Part shown: in pieces, positions 1-10,265 of the stretch
Layout: the number at the start of each line of letters is the position of its first letter
Numbering within the stretch: position 1 is the first letter of the stretch
Assembly: GCA_035048495.1 (NCBI GenBank)
Contig: CM068551.1
Span: 17,176,248 to 17,240,247, forward strand
Direction: 5' to 3'
DNA from: Euptelea pleiosperma
Taxonomy: Eukaryota > Streptophyta > Magnoliopsida > Ranunculales > Eupteleaceae
Length of the DNA: 64,000 bases
Program-made: the position numbers and the translations under genes
Notes under the pieces: generated by a model
Seen by the model: the letters and a program-made list of their open reading frames with translations, nothing else
Told to the model about the DNA's origin: nothing
The model's database searches: none

Positions 1-997
1 CCTGTTATACAGTTATAATGTATTACGGTCGATCCGCTTGTAGTGGACAGGATGCAGTCTTGTGGCCCATTGGTAATAGTCTGAGGTACTGACGATATCT
101 ACTGTGTTAGTGGTTTAATCTATACTATTATAAAGCGAGAACCTGTGTTGACGTCCACAGGGCTTCAATTAAATGTCTCACTTTAAAGGCTATTTTAAAG
201 TCAAAACCTGGGTTTGGGCAAGCCCCTTCACACGGGTTGTCCGGCACGCATATGTCCCTCATCAATGATGATGGGGGACCATAGTATAAGCCATGTGGCG
301 CATTCTTAGTGACAACTGACCGTATGGATGTGTTGTCCCATCCCTAGGTGGACCTATATACCAAATATCAGCCTGATCAGTGATTTCAAATCTTTGGATC
401 TTAGTACCCCAAATAATGCTCAAAATCTACGGTTAAAAAATCAACTGATGAAAAGGACACCAATCAAATCCCTAAAAATCACTAATCAGGGTGAACTTTT
501 TGCATGTAGGTCCACCTAAGGATGGGCCAAACATCGATATGGTTAGTGTTCTCTTCGAGTGCGCTATGTTTAAGGTTCTGCCACGTGTAAGGTGCACATG
601 CATCACACGTGGCGTTCCCCTAGTGTTTTATAACCCAATTTCTCCACTGTATATAGTTATATAGTGTTGAGCCTTGGAGTCTCAGTCACACAATCTTAAG
701 AAGTGGCTTGGATTATCTCAGCTTCATGTTCTGTTGTAATTGTATTTTTAGCTTCTTGTACCTGTTATAGACACCGAAATAGGACCACTTAAGAAAAATG
801 TCATCAAATAATTGTGATCATACGCTTGACTGCCCAATGTTTTGCTTGCCCATAAACATTATAATGAATGGAGATAAATAAATAAATAAATAAATTGATA
901 GATGGCTTGTGACACAGCGGTGGTCACCACATGTATCTGTATGCAACAACCGTCATTTAATGATATATTTTAATCTCTTGGATCTATATCTCTGCAG
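1..997 (+). other. Last intron of a PHR1-like gene (3' part)
   Basis: No coding sequence is seen here. The stretch ends in a pyrimidine-rich tract and a TCTGCAG acceptor at 991-997, directly before an exon that reads in frame into a MYB-CC coiled coil, so at least its right part is the last intron of that gene. Earlier exons must lie left of the window. Most of the intron is filled by a Helitron (119-623). Confidence 0.7.
119..623 (+). mobile_element. Non-autonomous Helitron, complete (505 bp)
   Basis: The 5' end is TCTATACTATTATAA and the 3' end is CTAG. The host base before the 5' TC is A and the base after CTAG is T, the A/T target expected for Helitrons. A perfect 9-bp hairpin (GCCACGTGT at 580-588 with ACACGTGGC at 605-613) sits 6 nt before CTAG, the classic Helitron terminator layout. 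It has no coding capacity. A second copy with the same ends is at 25222-25636. The interior is a long imperfect palindrome shared with other foldback repeats in the window. Confidence 0.85.
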
Positions 998-1396
998 ATC
1001 CAGAGAAATCTACAGTTGCGAATAGAAGAACAAGGGAGGTATCTCCAAATGATGTTTGAGAAGCAATGCAAGCCAGGTAGTGACAAGCTGAAGGAGTCGT
1101 CGTCCACTATGGATGACCCCTCTGCTCTGTCGTCAGACCTAATGCAGCATTCCCCTGCCAAAAACGAAGCAGAAGCATTGGAAAAGGATCATGCCAAAAC
1201 AGGAATTGATGCAATCCCTGCCAATGCAGCACCAGGAGAAAGCTCCCAGAAGTTGGGGGGGAAGCAAAAGGCGCATGAAACGGAAGCCACCGAGGATCTT
1301 GAACCAGATGCTGTTGGTGGGCCCCATTCTCCACCCACAAAGCGTGCCAGAGCAGAAGACGCTGCTGTGTCATCTGTCAAATCGACATCAGAATAA
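998..1396 (+). CDS. PHR1-like MYB-CC transcription factor, terminal exon (partial)
   Basis: This is the last 132 codons of a phosphate-starvation-response type factor. The exon opens at the TCTGCAG acceptor and starts with IQRNLQLRIEEQGRYLQMMF, the end of the MYB-CC coiled coil used for dimerisation in the PHR1/PHL family. The tail is acidic and serine-rich and ends with a basic PTKRARAE patch near the C terminus, as in Arabidopsis PHR1 (PKRP). The stop is TAA at 1394-1396. The MYB DNA-binding domain is not in the window, so whether it is PHR1 or a paralogue cannot be decided. In the family the protein binds P1BS sites and is restrained by SPX proteins in the nucleus; that is family knowledge. 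Confidence 0.88.
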   Translation: MQRNLQLRIEEQGRYLQMMFEKQCKPGSDKLKESSSTMDDPSALSSDLMQHSPAKNEAEALEKDHAKTGIDAIPANAAPGESSQKLGGKQKAHETEATEDLEPDAVGGPHSPPTKRARAEDAAVSSVKSTSE

Positions 1397-1527
1397 GACA
1401 TGGAAGTGATGAGGATCTTGATCATGAGCAGGACAGACTGATGACTGATGCTAGGAATGAGAATTTGAGGTCCTCTCCTTTTTGGTAAATACTCGTGGGC
1501 AATGGCTTATGCTCTTTCTTTTTAGAC

Positions 1528-1533
1528 AATAAA
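1528..1533 (+). terminator. Candidate poly(A) signal of the PHR1-like gene
   Basis: A canonical AATAAA lies about 130 bp after the stop codon, in a T-rich stretch. It is the first such hexamer downstream and is plausibly the near-upstream polyadenylation element. No transcript evidence is available. Confidence 0.45.
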
Positions 1534-2159
1534 AAATGTTTCGAGTTTTGGTTATTATGTTTGTCAGACTTATGATTTGCGCCCATTAATTAGCGGGTGG
1601 AGTACATTGACAACTGGCTTTGGAAGACGGATGCACTGTATATGCCCATGATCAGAAGTATTTATTGTAACGAATATTATAAACTGTTAGTCATTTGGAG
1701 AAAAGTATTAGATAATCATCTTACATGACTAGTATAGATGTGTAGCTTCATTTTTAAACTAGTTTCAGTCTCTTTTCTTTTTCTGTTTTGAATGCATGTT
1801 TCAAGGGTTAAATGAGGGCCATTTAATGCCATAATGGGTAGGTTATATCATCGTTATGACCATTATAATGGATCAAAGTTATATCAGAAGCAGAGTTACA
1901 GAGAGCGTCACTGGTCAAGGGCAGGCTACACTCAGTAGGTCGGGGAAGTGGTCAGACTGAAATTTTTTTTTTTTGCCTTGTCGGCTATGCAGTCTGCCAC
2001 CAAATTAGTCTCCCCAGAAGAAAAACAAAAGAAACATTAACGAAGTTTTTTGCCGTGTCCAAAATATCATCACATACTGCGGACGAGAACCATTCCAGCA
2101 TCCGATGAGTTCTTCAGGAGTAGGTCTATGAGTCAATTAGCATCAGATTCCACAATGAT

Positions 2160-2780
2160 CATGTCCCATCAAAAATTCGATTCTTTGCTTGGATGTCATC
2201 TTTGAACAAACTACTCACTTGCGACAATTTGATTGTTAGGAAATGGATTTTGGTAAATTATTGTGCTGTGTAAGTCTAGTAGGGAAATTACAGCCTATCT
2301 TCTCTTACATTGTGATGTGGCCACATGGATCTGGTCGTATTTTTTGGCACAGGTAGGCCTTCATTGGGCTATGCTGGGGTCCATAGGTGAAGTGCTAAGA
2401 GGGTGGCCCATGGTAGATCTCTCGGCTAGGGACAGGATTTTGTGGAGGATGGTCCCGTTCGTGGTCAAATGGGGCATTTGGTGGGAGAGGAATAGGAGGG
2501 TCTTTAGAGGAGAAGAAGACTCGATCCAAGATGTCATCATTACCATCAAGGCTTCTCTCCATAGTTGGGGAAGCATCTTTACAAAGTTGAGGGGCACCTT
2601 TTTTAGTGACATAGTTTTCAGGTTTGATACTTTGTTAAGGAGGTAGGGTCAGGAGATTCTTTTGTTTTTATTCTTATATGCTGTATCTGCTTTAGCCTTT
2701 GTAGGGCTACCTTCTTTGTACTCTCGAGATCTTCTCGATCTCTTCTTTTTATATATATTCTCTTGATCTTCTCAAAAAAA
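2160..2780 (+). mobile_element. LINE 3' fragment with zf-RVT domain, broken
   Basis: The 3' end of a plant L1-type LINE. From about 2166 a frame reads SKIRFFAWMSSLNKL, and after a frameshift near 2255-2263 the reading continues with AVCKSSREITAYLLLHC, the zinc-binding reverse-transcriptase C-terminal (zf-RVT) signature, up to a stop at 2644-2646. A T-rich 3' UTR follows and ends in an A-run at about 2774-2780. The RT core and the endonuclease are missing, so it is 5' truncated and dead. Confidence 0.8.
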
Positions 2781-2784
2781 ATTG

Positions 2785-2946
2785 GTCATGGGCCACCTGT
2801 ATACTCCATCTCAAGGCTTGAGCTTCAGCCTCTTCTGCCGAACCAGCCAACCAACCTTTTAATTTCTCATAATTGGATTCTAACCAGTAACCACTCTTAT
2901 GAATGAACCACCATATCCTGTGATGAACAATACTCTTTTCAGCCAT
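2785..2946 (-). mobile_element. LINE RNase H-like fragment
   Basis: On the minus strand about 50 codons read GWLAGSAEEAEAQALRWSIQ, the AEEAEA-centred motif of the RNase H (RVT_3) domain of plant non-LTR elements. Neither the other catalytic blocks nor an end can be seen. It lies tail to tail with the plus-strand LINE piece to its left. The stretch 2947-3163 shows nothing recognisable. Confidence 0.55.
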
Positions 2947-3163
2947 GGAAATTTTGGGTTGGGGATTGAAAGGTTAAGATCCTTTGGGTGGTTCTGATTC
3001 TTGGATTTGAGGTTGATTTGTATCAGCTCCAGCGCATATATCTTTGCAAGGTTACATAATAGAATGGGTCAAAGTAAAATACTCATCACCAAAACTAAAT
3101 CCATAACCACTAAAGCCATAATCATGGCATCCAAATGATTGACATAAATCAAATTACACCTTA

Positions 3164-3500
3164 CTAGGGGAGCATGCACCTTACATGTGGCACACTCTTA
3201 GAGATCACTGACTGTATCGATGTTTGACCCATCCCTCGTGGACCTACATGCAAAAAAAAATCAGCTTGATTAGTGAGTTTTAAGGATTTGATTGGAGTTG
3301 TTTTCATGGGTTGATTTTTTACAGTAGATTTCTAGCATTCTTTAGGGTACTCAGATCCAAAAGTTTGAAATCAGTGATTAGGCTGATATTTGGTATATAG
3401 GTCCACCTAGGGATGGGACAAACATCCATAGGTTTATAGTACGCCACGTGGTTTATACTATGATCTCTCATCATGGACGTCGGCGTGATGGACAACCTAC
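3164..3500 (-). mobile_element. Helitron-family fragment, 3' end present, 5' truncated
   Basis: The plus strand starts CTAGGGG preceded by A, which on the minus strand is the ...CTAG|T 3' end of the same family as the 119-623 element. The palindromic interior follows (GTATCGATGTTTG, ATGGGACAAACATCC). The sequence stops matching near 3500 without a TC end, so the copy is truncated. Confidence 0.65.
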
Positions 3501-3548
3501 AATTATAGAGAGCGATAGTTTGCACTCTCTACAATTAGAGATAACTAT

Positions 3549-3994
3549 GGCCCTGCTTGGTTCAATGCAAATCGGATGCAATGCACTCGCCACAGTTTTA
3601 GGATTACAAGTGATTGGTTGGGGGCATGCAAATAAGCTGGCGTGCAAGTAGTTGCCAAGCCCTTGCAAACTCTTTAAGAAAATAGATACAGGCAAAAATC
3701 TGTGGTAAGTGACTGCAATGCAACTCACTGCACCAAAATGCATCCCAGTGCAGCGAATGGTTCAATGAATCGGATGCAATGCACCCACTTGCCACGGTTT
3801 TGGAATTACCAGTGATTAGTTGGGGGTGTTCAAATGAGCTGGCGTGCAAATGATTGCCAAGCCCTTGAAAACTCTTTAAAAAAATGGATGCAATCATATG
3901 CAGCCCAAAATTCATGGTAAGTGACTGCAATGCAACTCGCCGCATTTGCACCGGAGTACAAAATGCATCCCAGTGCAGCGAACCATGCAGGGCC
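3549..3994. repeat. MITE-like element with an internal ~200-bp duplication
   Basis: The ends are inverted copies (GGCCCTGCTTGGTTC and GAACCATGCAGGGCC). Inside, a block beginning near 3558 (TGGTTCAATG..CGGATGCAATGCAC) is repeated from about 3757, so the element is essentially a tandem dimer. There is no coding sequence. A target-site duplication was not clear. The GGCCCTG..TTGG ends resemble PIF/Harbinger MITEs. Confidence 0.6.
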
Positions 3995-4254
3995 TACGCA
4001 TGCAGCTTGTTTTATAGTTGACCTGCACCCCTAATTCCAAACCATAGTGGAATCACAGAAACTACAACACAATAGAGAGTTATTGTAGGTGCACTGAATA
4101 GACTTATAGCTGCAACCAAACAACCCCCTTAGTATCTCCTTTGTGTTTTGGTTAATCCTAACCGTTGGATATATGGTTGGGACTTGGGAGTAGAGAAATC
4201 CTTGTATACGATCTCATATTTTGCTTATTTTAGTTGTTAAGTTCATTATGTTTA

Positions 4255-4265
4255 GTCCCACATCG
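4255..4265 (+). promoter_or_regulatory. Upstream sequence element (USE) of U2 snRNA gene
   Basis: GTCCCACATCG matches the plant snRNA-gene USE (RTCCCACATCG). It is centred about 70 bp before the U2 start, the position expected in plant U-snRNA promoters. Confidence 0.9.
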
Positions 4266-4298
4266 GATACTGGACAAGAGAGTGAAGGATGAATGGGC

Positions 4299-4305
4299 TA
4301 TAAAA
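4299..4305 (+). promoter_or_regulatory. TATA box of U2 snRNA gene
   Basis: TATAAAA begins 32 bp before the U2 5' end. The gap from the USE (4265) to this box is 33 bp, the longer spacing that in plants directs RNA polymerase II rather than the shorter Pol III (U6-type) spacing. Confidence 0.9.
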
Positions 4306-4330
4306 GAGTATTCAATAGAGGAGAAAAAGC

Positions 4331-4526
4331 ATACCTTTCTCGGCCTTTTGGCTAAGATCAAGTGTAGTATCTGTTCTTATCAGTTTAATATCTGATACGT
4401 GGGGCATCGCCTCACATGATATTAAATTAATTTTTCTTGGGGGAGGGCCCACCACAATAGCTTGCTATTGGGGTCTTCGTGCGTCGTCCATGCGTTGCAC
4501 TACTGCACGGGCCTGGCGCACCCCTA
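4331..4526 (+). ncRNA. U2: U2 spliceosomal snRNA
   Basis: The sequence from ATACCTTTCTCGGCCTTTTG to the end near CGCACCCC is recognisable as a full-length plant U2 snRNA (about 196 nt). The branch-point recognition element GTAGTA is intact at RNA position 34-39 (4364-4369). The stem near 4398-4418 (GTGGGGC/GCCTCAC) still pairs, with one G-U wobble. The Sm region near 4429-4440 reads AATTTTTCTTGG, with a C interrupting the usual U-run. U2 base-pairs with the intron branch site and U6 in the spliceosome. Both promoter elements are correctly spaced, so it may be expressed; the Sm variant and missing clear 3' box leave room for a recent pseudogene. Confidence 0.92.
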
Positions 4527-4539
4527 CCAAAGCATAACT

Positions 4540-5100
4540 AAAAAATTTATTCTGATCATACCTTGGGAACATGACCTACAAACAAGGTCCATGTTATATG
4601 ACCTACATACAAACCATAAGTCAACCTGATTGAGCGTTGGATTGGAGTCATTTTCATGTGTTGATTTTAACCGTGGGAATAGGTTTAAAGGGGACCGTTA
4701 TAATGGTATAACGGACTGGGGCGTTACTTTAACGCTCAGGGGCAAAAATGGGACTGGGGCGTTACTTTAACGCACAGGGGCAAAAATGGGAAAATAACGG
4801 AAAAAATGGCAAATGGCGCTGAAATTCAAATAACGGTCGTTTTTTTTACAAAATTTTCCAGAAAATAACAGTAGTTATAACGGAAAATAACGATTTTCCG
4901 TTATAACGGCCGTTATTTTCTGGGCGTTTTAACGGTCCATAACGTAACGGGGTAGGTCCGAATCCGTTATAACGAAAATAATTAAACCTTGGTATTGACT
5001 ATTGACCATTATTTGGGGTATAAGAATCCAAAGTCCACCTAGGGGTTGACCATACATCCATCGTCGAGATTGCCACGTGGATCATCGAAGTTTTACACGT
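4540..5100. repeat. Foldback-family repeat interrupted by a TAACGG-rich element
   Basis: The outer parts (4540-4675 and 5000-5100) belong to the same palindromic family as the Helitron interiors (CATGTGTTGATTTTAACCG, GTTGACCATACATCC, GCCACGTGG). Between them, about 4680-4995, lies a low-complexity TATAACGG/CCGTTATAACGG element with AGGTTTAAAGG at the left and TTAAACCTTGG at the right, imperfect inverted ends. Within it a block GACTGGGGCGTTACTTTAACG occurs twice in tandem (near 4710 and 4753). Related elements recur at 43791-44120, inside the 44315-47010 array, and at 55790-56211. Confidence 0.6.
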
Positions 5101-5124
5101 TATAATATTATCTAACAATATTGT

Positions 5125-5815
5125 TCTTTTTTGTAATCAGATCATATAGATAAAACAGAAACCAAAACTACACGGTTGTTCCCCCGGCCTTGTTACACAA
5201 CGATAATAACCACAAAGGGGGGTTAGACCAAACAAAAGAGGTGGTCCAATGAAGGGCCTTAGCAGCTATACTATCCGCAACCCAATTACATTCCCCCTAG
5301 CAAAACAAAAATCTGTGGGAATCAAGGCTGAGTTAAGCCCAAAATATCAACACAAACGGGTGAGGCACGCCAGCTCAAAAAAGAGAGAGAAAGGTGCAAC
5401 TGATTAACAAGGGCCGCAGCATCAGATTCAATTTCAATGTGTTTAAAACCTCGAGAGATTGCAATTTGAAGCCCCCGCCTTAGTGCTTTAGCCTCAGCCT
5501 CCTCAGCGGATTGGGAAGGGACCCGACATCCTCCTGCTAAAAGGAAATTACTAGTTGCATCTTGGAGGATAAAACCAATGCCTGCCATGGATGAACTTGG
5601 AAGCCAAGCACCATCAGTGTTTAACTTAACCCAGCCTAAAGATGGTAGTTGCCAAGAGACGGATGAACGTAAGCCGGTGGATTCAATCCGCAATGGCTGA
5701 GGTAAGATGAAGGATGGTAAGGATCGTAACACTCCAAGAGGGTTATCTGAACATGGATTGAAATTTTTTGTGTTTCTACGATGCCAAACTCGCCAAAGTA
5801 CGAGTTTTCAAATCC
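5125..5815 (-). mobile_element. LINE 3' fragment with RNase H domain
   Basis: On the minus strand an open frame reads LWRVWHRRNTKNFN into an RNase H (RVT_3) domain: LGWVKLNTDGAW carries the first catalytic Asp, AEEAEAKALRRGLQ the Glu, and IEIESDAAALVNQL the next Asp. The original frame ends in a stop at 5322. In another frame NWVADSIAAKAL, the last catalytic block, follows at about 5255-5290, so one frameshift breaks the domain. The 3' end is an A-run near 5128-5133. The element is 5' truncated near 5815. Confidence 0.8.
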
Positions 5816-5867
5816 CTTATATGATGTCACATCATCCTTATAAAAAAATAGAAGAAAAAAAGAAAAA

Positions 5868-6390
5868 ATTTTAAACCAAAAAAATTTTAATATAATAAAA
5901 AGAGATACAAGTTTTCAAAATTTGCGGGAAGAGATAACTAAACGCCCTTTCAAAAGGCGCCTATTAGTTGCTGACCGAAATGCCTTTAAAAGGGACTGCT
6001 TGCGATATAAATCTCCTCGGGTCTCCCTCATTGCCCCTCTTCCTCCGATCGCTGCCTCTCCTTGCGCCCTCCTTCAACGATCCTCGCTCCCTCCAATCAA
6101 GTATGTATCTATATTTCTTTTTCTTTCTTCCCTAATGTAACAAGGTATACCTGAAACTTTCCGGCGTGTGGAAGCACGATTCTTAATACTCAGCGCTTCC
6201 ATCTAGGCTGACTGGCCGCATGGATGTTTAGCTCGGGAAAATTCTCAGGGCCAAAGTGCTTTTGTCAAGGGTCTTTTGGCCAGCCTGGTGAAACGCCCTT
6301 TGAAAGGGCGCTTAGATTTTTTTTTTTGCAAAATTTGAACATTATCTTTTTATAAATATATTAAATTTTATTTTTGTTTAAAAAAAAAGT
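5868..6390. repeat. AT-rich inverted-repeat element with GCCCTTT palindromes
   Basis: The left arm (TTTAAACC..TTTTAATATAATAAAAAG..CAAAATTTGCG, about 5868-5930) is the imperfect reverse complement of the right arm (about 6328-6385). Just inside each arm sits a palindrome (CGCCCTTTCAAAAGGCG near 5941; CGCCCTTTGAAAGGGCG near 6295). The core holds a GATATAAATC TATA-like box (near 6005) followed by a pyrimidine-rich tract. Similar GCCCTTT/AAAGGGC motifs recur to 6516. No protein is encoded. The stretch 6520-7168 shows nothing I can name. Confidence 0.45.
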
Positions 6391-7168
6391 CCGATAAAAA
6401 AAGGTATGAAAATTTCTAAAAAAAAATAAAAATACTTAAAATTTTTAATTTCAAAAATAAATACGAAGAGCCCTTTCAAAGGACTAAAGACTGCCCGAGC
6501 CTTTTCAAAGGGCATTGTTTCAAAACTGACCCTAATGGCTTTGCTTTTATTGACCCCTATAGAACGAAATTCACTTGATTGATACACAATTCTAAGAAGA
6601 GGAAAATATAAAGAAGGTGATGTCTCCTCTGAGAGTTTGACAATGGCATGTGTCTAAGAAAGTCGATTTAACATAACAAACAAGTTTGGGCATTTACTCC
6701 TTGTTTTGCAGGTTGCAATTCTCAATTGAATGGAGCCATGGCCTGCATATTACAGCCGACTTGCGCTTACTGCATTGGGAACCTTGTGGTTTATCAGACC
6801 CTTGATGAATGATGTGTGAGAGCTCGTGCGTAGCTAGCGAAAATTTGAAATTTGCTCCCATCTAGCATGTAGCAAGTATTGCATGCTTCTTCATGCCTAG
6901 GATTTCTGTACATGCTTCTAAGTAATGGTTTCAGTCGTCTGAGTCCATCGCACGGAATGGTAACGAAACCGTCTTCACTGCCCTGAACTTGACAATATTG
7001 TTCAAGTGTTTATTCTCCAACCTATTAAACTTAGGTAGCGTTTTGTAAAACTTATTTTAAGGTCTAATAACTTAAAGTGCTGATAAGGCCTGATAACTTA
7101 AAGTTGTGAATATAAGGTCTGAAAAAACTGCTTGGTAAAACTGTCTGAAAGAAAAGGGAATTTTTGAC

Positions 7169-8013
7169 ATGCCCCCCCATGTTATCTTTAAAATTTGACA
7201 TACCCCCCCACAATTTGAAAAAGCTGACATACCCCCCTATGACTTGGTCCACTGTCATTTGACCAGTGTTGACCCGAGTTGACTTTCAAATTTTGTATTA
7301 AATGGCAAAAGTGCCCTTGTCTTCAAGCTTGGAACAAGGGTTTGGGCCAAAACCCAAACCCCAAATCAAACGGCTGTGGGGATGTCCGGCCAAGAGATTC
7401 CAATGGGTTGGCCGCCCATCATCGGTGACCAACCCAACGGAGTCTCATGGCCGGCTGGCCACCATTACGGCAATAATTCTAAACCCAAGGTTAAAAAAGA
7501 AAAAAAAAACACAAAGCATACAATTTTAGTTTTTAATTTTTCATTAACAAAAATGAAAAATATGACAAAGCAATTTATATTTCAAACTTTTGAGATGTGG
7601 ATTTTGGAAAGATGGGTTCTCTCAATTTTAAAATTTCATTCTACAATAAAATTCATAAAAAGAAATCTCATTCCTTCACGAGTTTTGTTTATTTTTTTGG
7701 GGTTTTTTCTTTTTAATCTTTGTTTAATTCATCAAAAAAATAAAAATAAATCTCAAGTTTACCAACATGGGTTTTAATTTTTATCTTTAATATCCTCTTT
7801 TCATGTTTGATTTGGGTTATGGGTTTTGGCTTAAACCCAAACCCTTGTTATAAGGTTGAAGACAAGGGCACTTTCGTCCTTTAATACAAAATTAGGTAGT
7901 CAACTCTGGTCAACACTGGTCAAATGACAGTGTACCGAGTCGTAGGGGGGTATGTCAGCTTTTTCAAATTGTGGGGGGGTATGTCAAATTTTAAAGATAA
8001 CATGGGGGGGTAT
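7169..8013. mobile_element. Long-TIR DNA transposon derivative (Mutator-like?)
   Basis: The first ~195 bp (from CATGCCCCCCCATGTTATC) and the last ~200 bp (to GATAACATGGGGGGGTATG) are long, closely similar inverted repeats including TTTGACCAGTGTTGAC and AGTGCCCTTGTCTTCAA. The middle (7365-7810) is AT-rich without a convincing protein. Long TIRs suggest a non-autonomous Mutator-like element, but I could not fix a 9-bp target duplication. Flanking segments at 7040-7140 and 8015-8170 resemble each other and may be a second, interrupted element. Confidence 0.65.
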
Positions 8014-8275
8014 GATTGTTGAGATCTAAAAATAAATGTTAAATTTGTTTCGTAAACACAACTAGGAATGTCTGAAATTTGGCATTTTGTCATGTTTGCC
8101 CTTATTAATTCTTAAGTCTGTTTTGTAAACACAGTTAGGAATGTCTAAAAATTGATTATTTGACACATTTGCCACTATTATATGTTCAGTAGTCATCCAA
8201 TTAACTCAAAATTATGGTATATCAAAAGTTTTTAATATGGAAATGAAAAATACGAGGAAAGTTTTTAATTAGAAT

Positions 8276-8602
8276 CAGTGTTTTAAAACTCGTCGAGTCA
8301 ACTCAAAACTCGGCCGAGTTGACTCGATTCGGCTGAGTTTCAAGTTGATTTGAAATAAACTCGAGTCGAATAAACAATGGGTTTGGTGCGTTGTTTTTTA
8401 ATCGACGCACCAAATAAGTTTTTGAGCACCTTGTCAACACAAAATCAACCAAATCTTATAAATTATGCTTATAAAAATATGATATTTATATATTAATAAT
8501 AACATATCTATATAATATTAATATATTACTCGAGTCGAGTTCGAGTCTTCCAGTTAAATCAACTCGGTAGACTTTCGAGTCGAGTCGAGTTTTCAAACAC
8601 TG
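8276..8602. mobile_element. hAT-type MITE with perfect 8-bp target duplication
   Basis: The element starts CAGTGTTTTAAAACTCG and ends CGAGTTTTCAAACACTG, inverted ends of the CAGTG type typical of hAT elements. ATTAGAAT flanks both sides exactly (8268-8275 and 8603-8610), the 8-bp duplication diagnostic of hAT insertion. The interior is rich in ACTCGAGTCGAGT motifs and has a hairpin of TTTGGTGCGT with ACGCACCAAA. It is non-coding. Confidence 0.88.
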
Positions 8603-8610
8603 ATTAGAAT

Positions 8611-9538
8611 ACAAAACATTTGGTAATTTTGCTGTTTGAGGAAATATATTATGTTCCCTTCAAACAATGCCGATGATGCACATTACAGTTTTTGTGGTAG
8701 TGATTGTAAAAAAACGACACACCTGGTGCGTCGTTTTTGACAATTTAAAAAAAAAATTGTATGTTTTGGAGATACATCTTCATGTACCTGATGTACCTGT
8801 GGCTCATATACACTCATAAAATGACTACAAATGGAATATCACATATCTAGTTTCAATCTTAGGGATCAGAAATAAATGCATCGTACACTGCTGAACAAAT
8901 TTGATGAGCATATTTACAGTCTGAATACAAGTTTACACAAAGCGAGTCATTGAGGAAGCCTATCCATGGCTTTTATCGCTGCAAATTTATTGCACATCAA
9001 GAACTAAGATGCACACCATTGCAAGCATTTGATCTCTTTTATATGAATCTGCCGAGATGCTAATTAAATCCTTGACCTGTATTAAATGACAAGCAAAAAA
9101 ATTGGATGAGCACATAAATTTAGTAAGAGGAGTCTCATTTAATTATTGAATCATGAGAAGACAAGGAACTTGGGCATATACGGAACCTTAGGATGCCAAA
9201 ATTCATCATATTTGGATGCTAACAAGAGTGAAGTAAGACCAACCAAATTTGGGTTCAGAAAAAGAACTAGCTCGGGACCTTAAATTAGAAAATCATGACC
9301 ATGACTACCAATTTTTAAACTTACATTTTTTAATTGTCAGCCTGACGTGAGATGAGAGGAAGTTTTTCATTTTTTTATTTATTGGAAACTGCATTTAATG
9401 AACACACCAATAGACCAAAGGACCCCTGCTAAATGAATAACTTAAAGAAAACAAATGAACAATGTAAGGGCATTTTGGCGTAACGCAAGAAGGGTCATCG
9501 CACTTTAAATAGTAGACTAGATAAATCATCAATAAGGC
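8611..9538. other. Intergenic, nothing recognisable except a small palindrome
   Basis: No gene, RNA or clear element is seen. At about 8708-8738 a small palindrome AAAACGACACACC/GGTGCGTCGTTTT resembles the hairpin inside the neighbouring hAT MITE. Confidence 0.4.
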
Positions 9539-9817
9539 TGATTGGTGTGGTGGACCAAACATATATGGGTCAAAGACTCAATAGAGTGTACCATGTGGCA
9601 TTTTTGGAGACATGTATATTCAGAGTGTCGCATGAAAGCATTTTTCGAGAATGTACAATCATCGAATTAATAAGCCATTCTATCATACACTTCTTCGAGC
9701 TAAATGAGTGCAACGTGGCACATTCATTCAACCCCTCGACCCGCCAATATTTGGTCCTTAACTGGTAAAAATCACCAATCTAGCTAAGTTTTGGTGTGTA
9801 GGTCCACCACGGTTTGG

Positions 9818-10176
9818 TCCTTATAATTAGTTGTTAAATTCGTGAATTAATTATTTTTAGGTAGTATCCGTATACTATACGTATGAACACAAAAAATATG
9901 AATAATTCATGATTTTATAGAGGTTCACGAATAGAACACGAATATGACTTTTTAGCAATTAATTCAACTGATAATCGGGCTAGAAAACCATGAAAAACAA
10001 GGATTAAAAGCAAAAAAAATAAAGGCCTAATAGTCCTTGGGGACCTTATCCCCTTTTGCTTTCATCTCTCTCCCCCATCCCACCTCCGTCCTTGTGCAAT
10101 CCATCACCCCCACTGCACGACTCCATTTGCCAGTTGTAACTCTAGTCTATATTGTCGTTGGCTGTGGATCAAGTTA

Positions 10177-10265
<89 letters not shown>

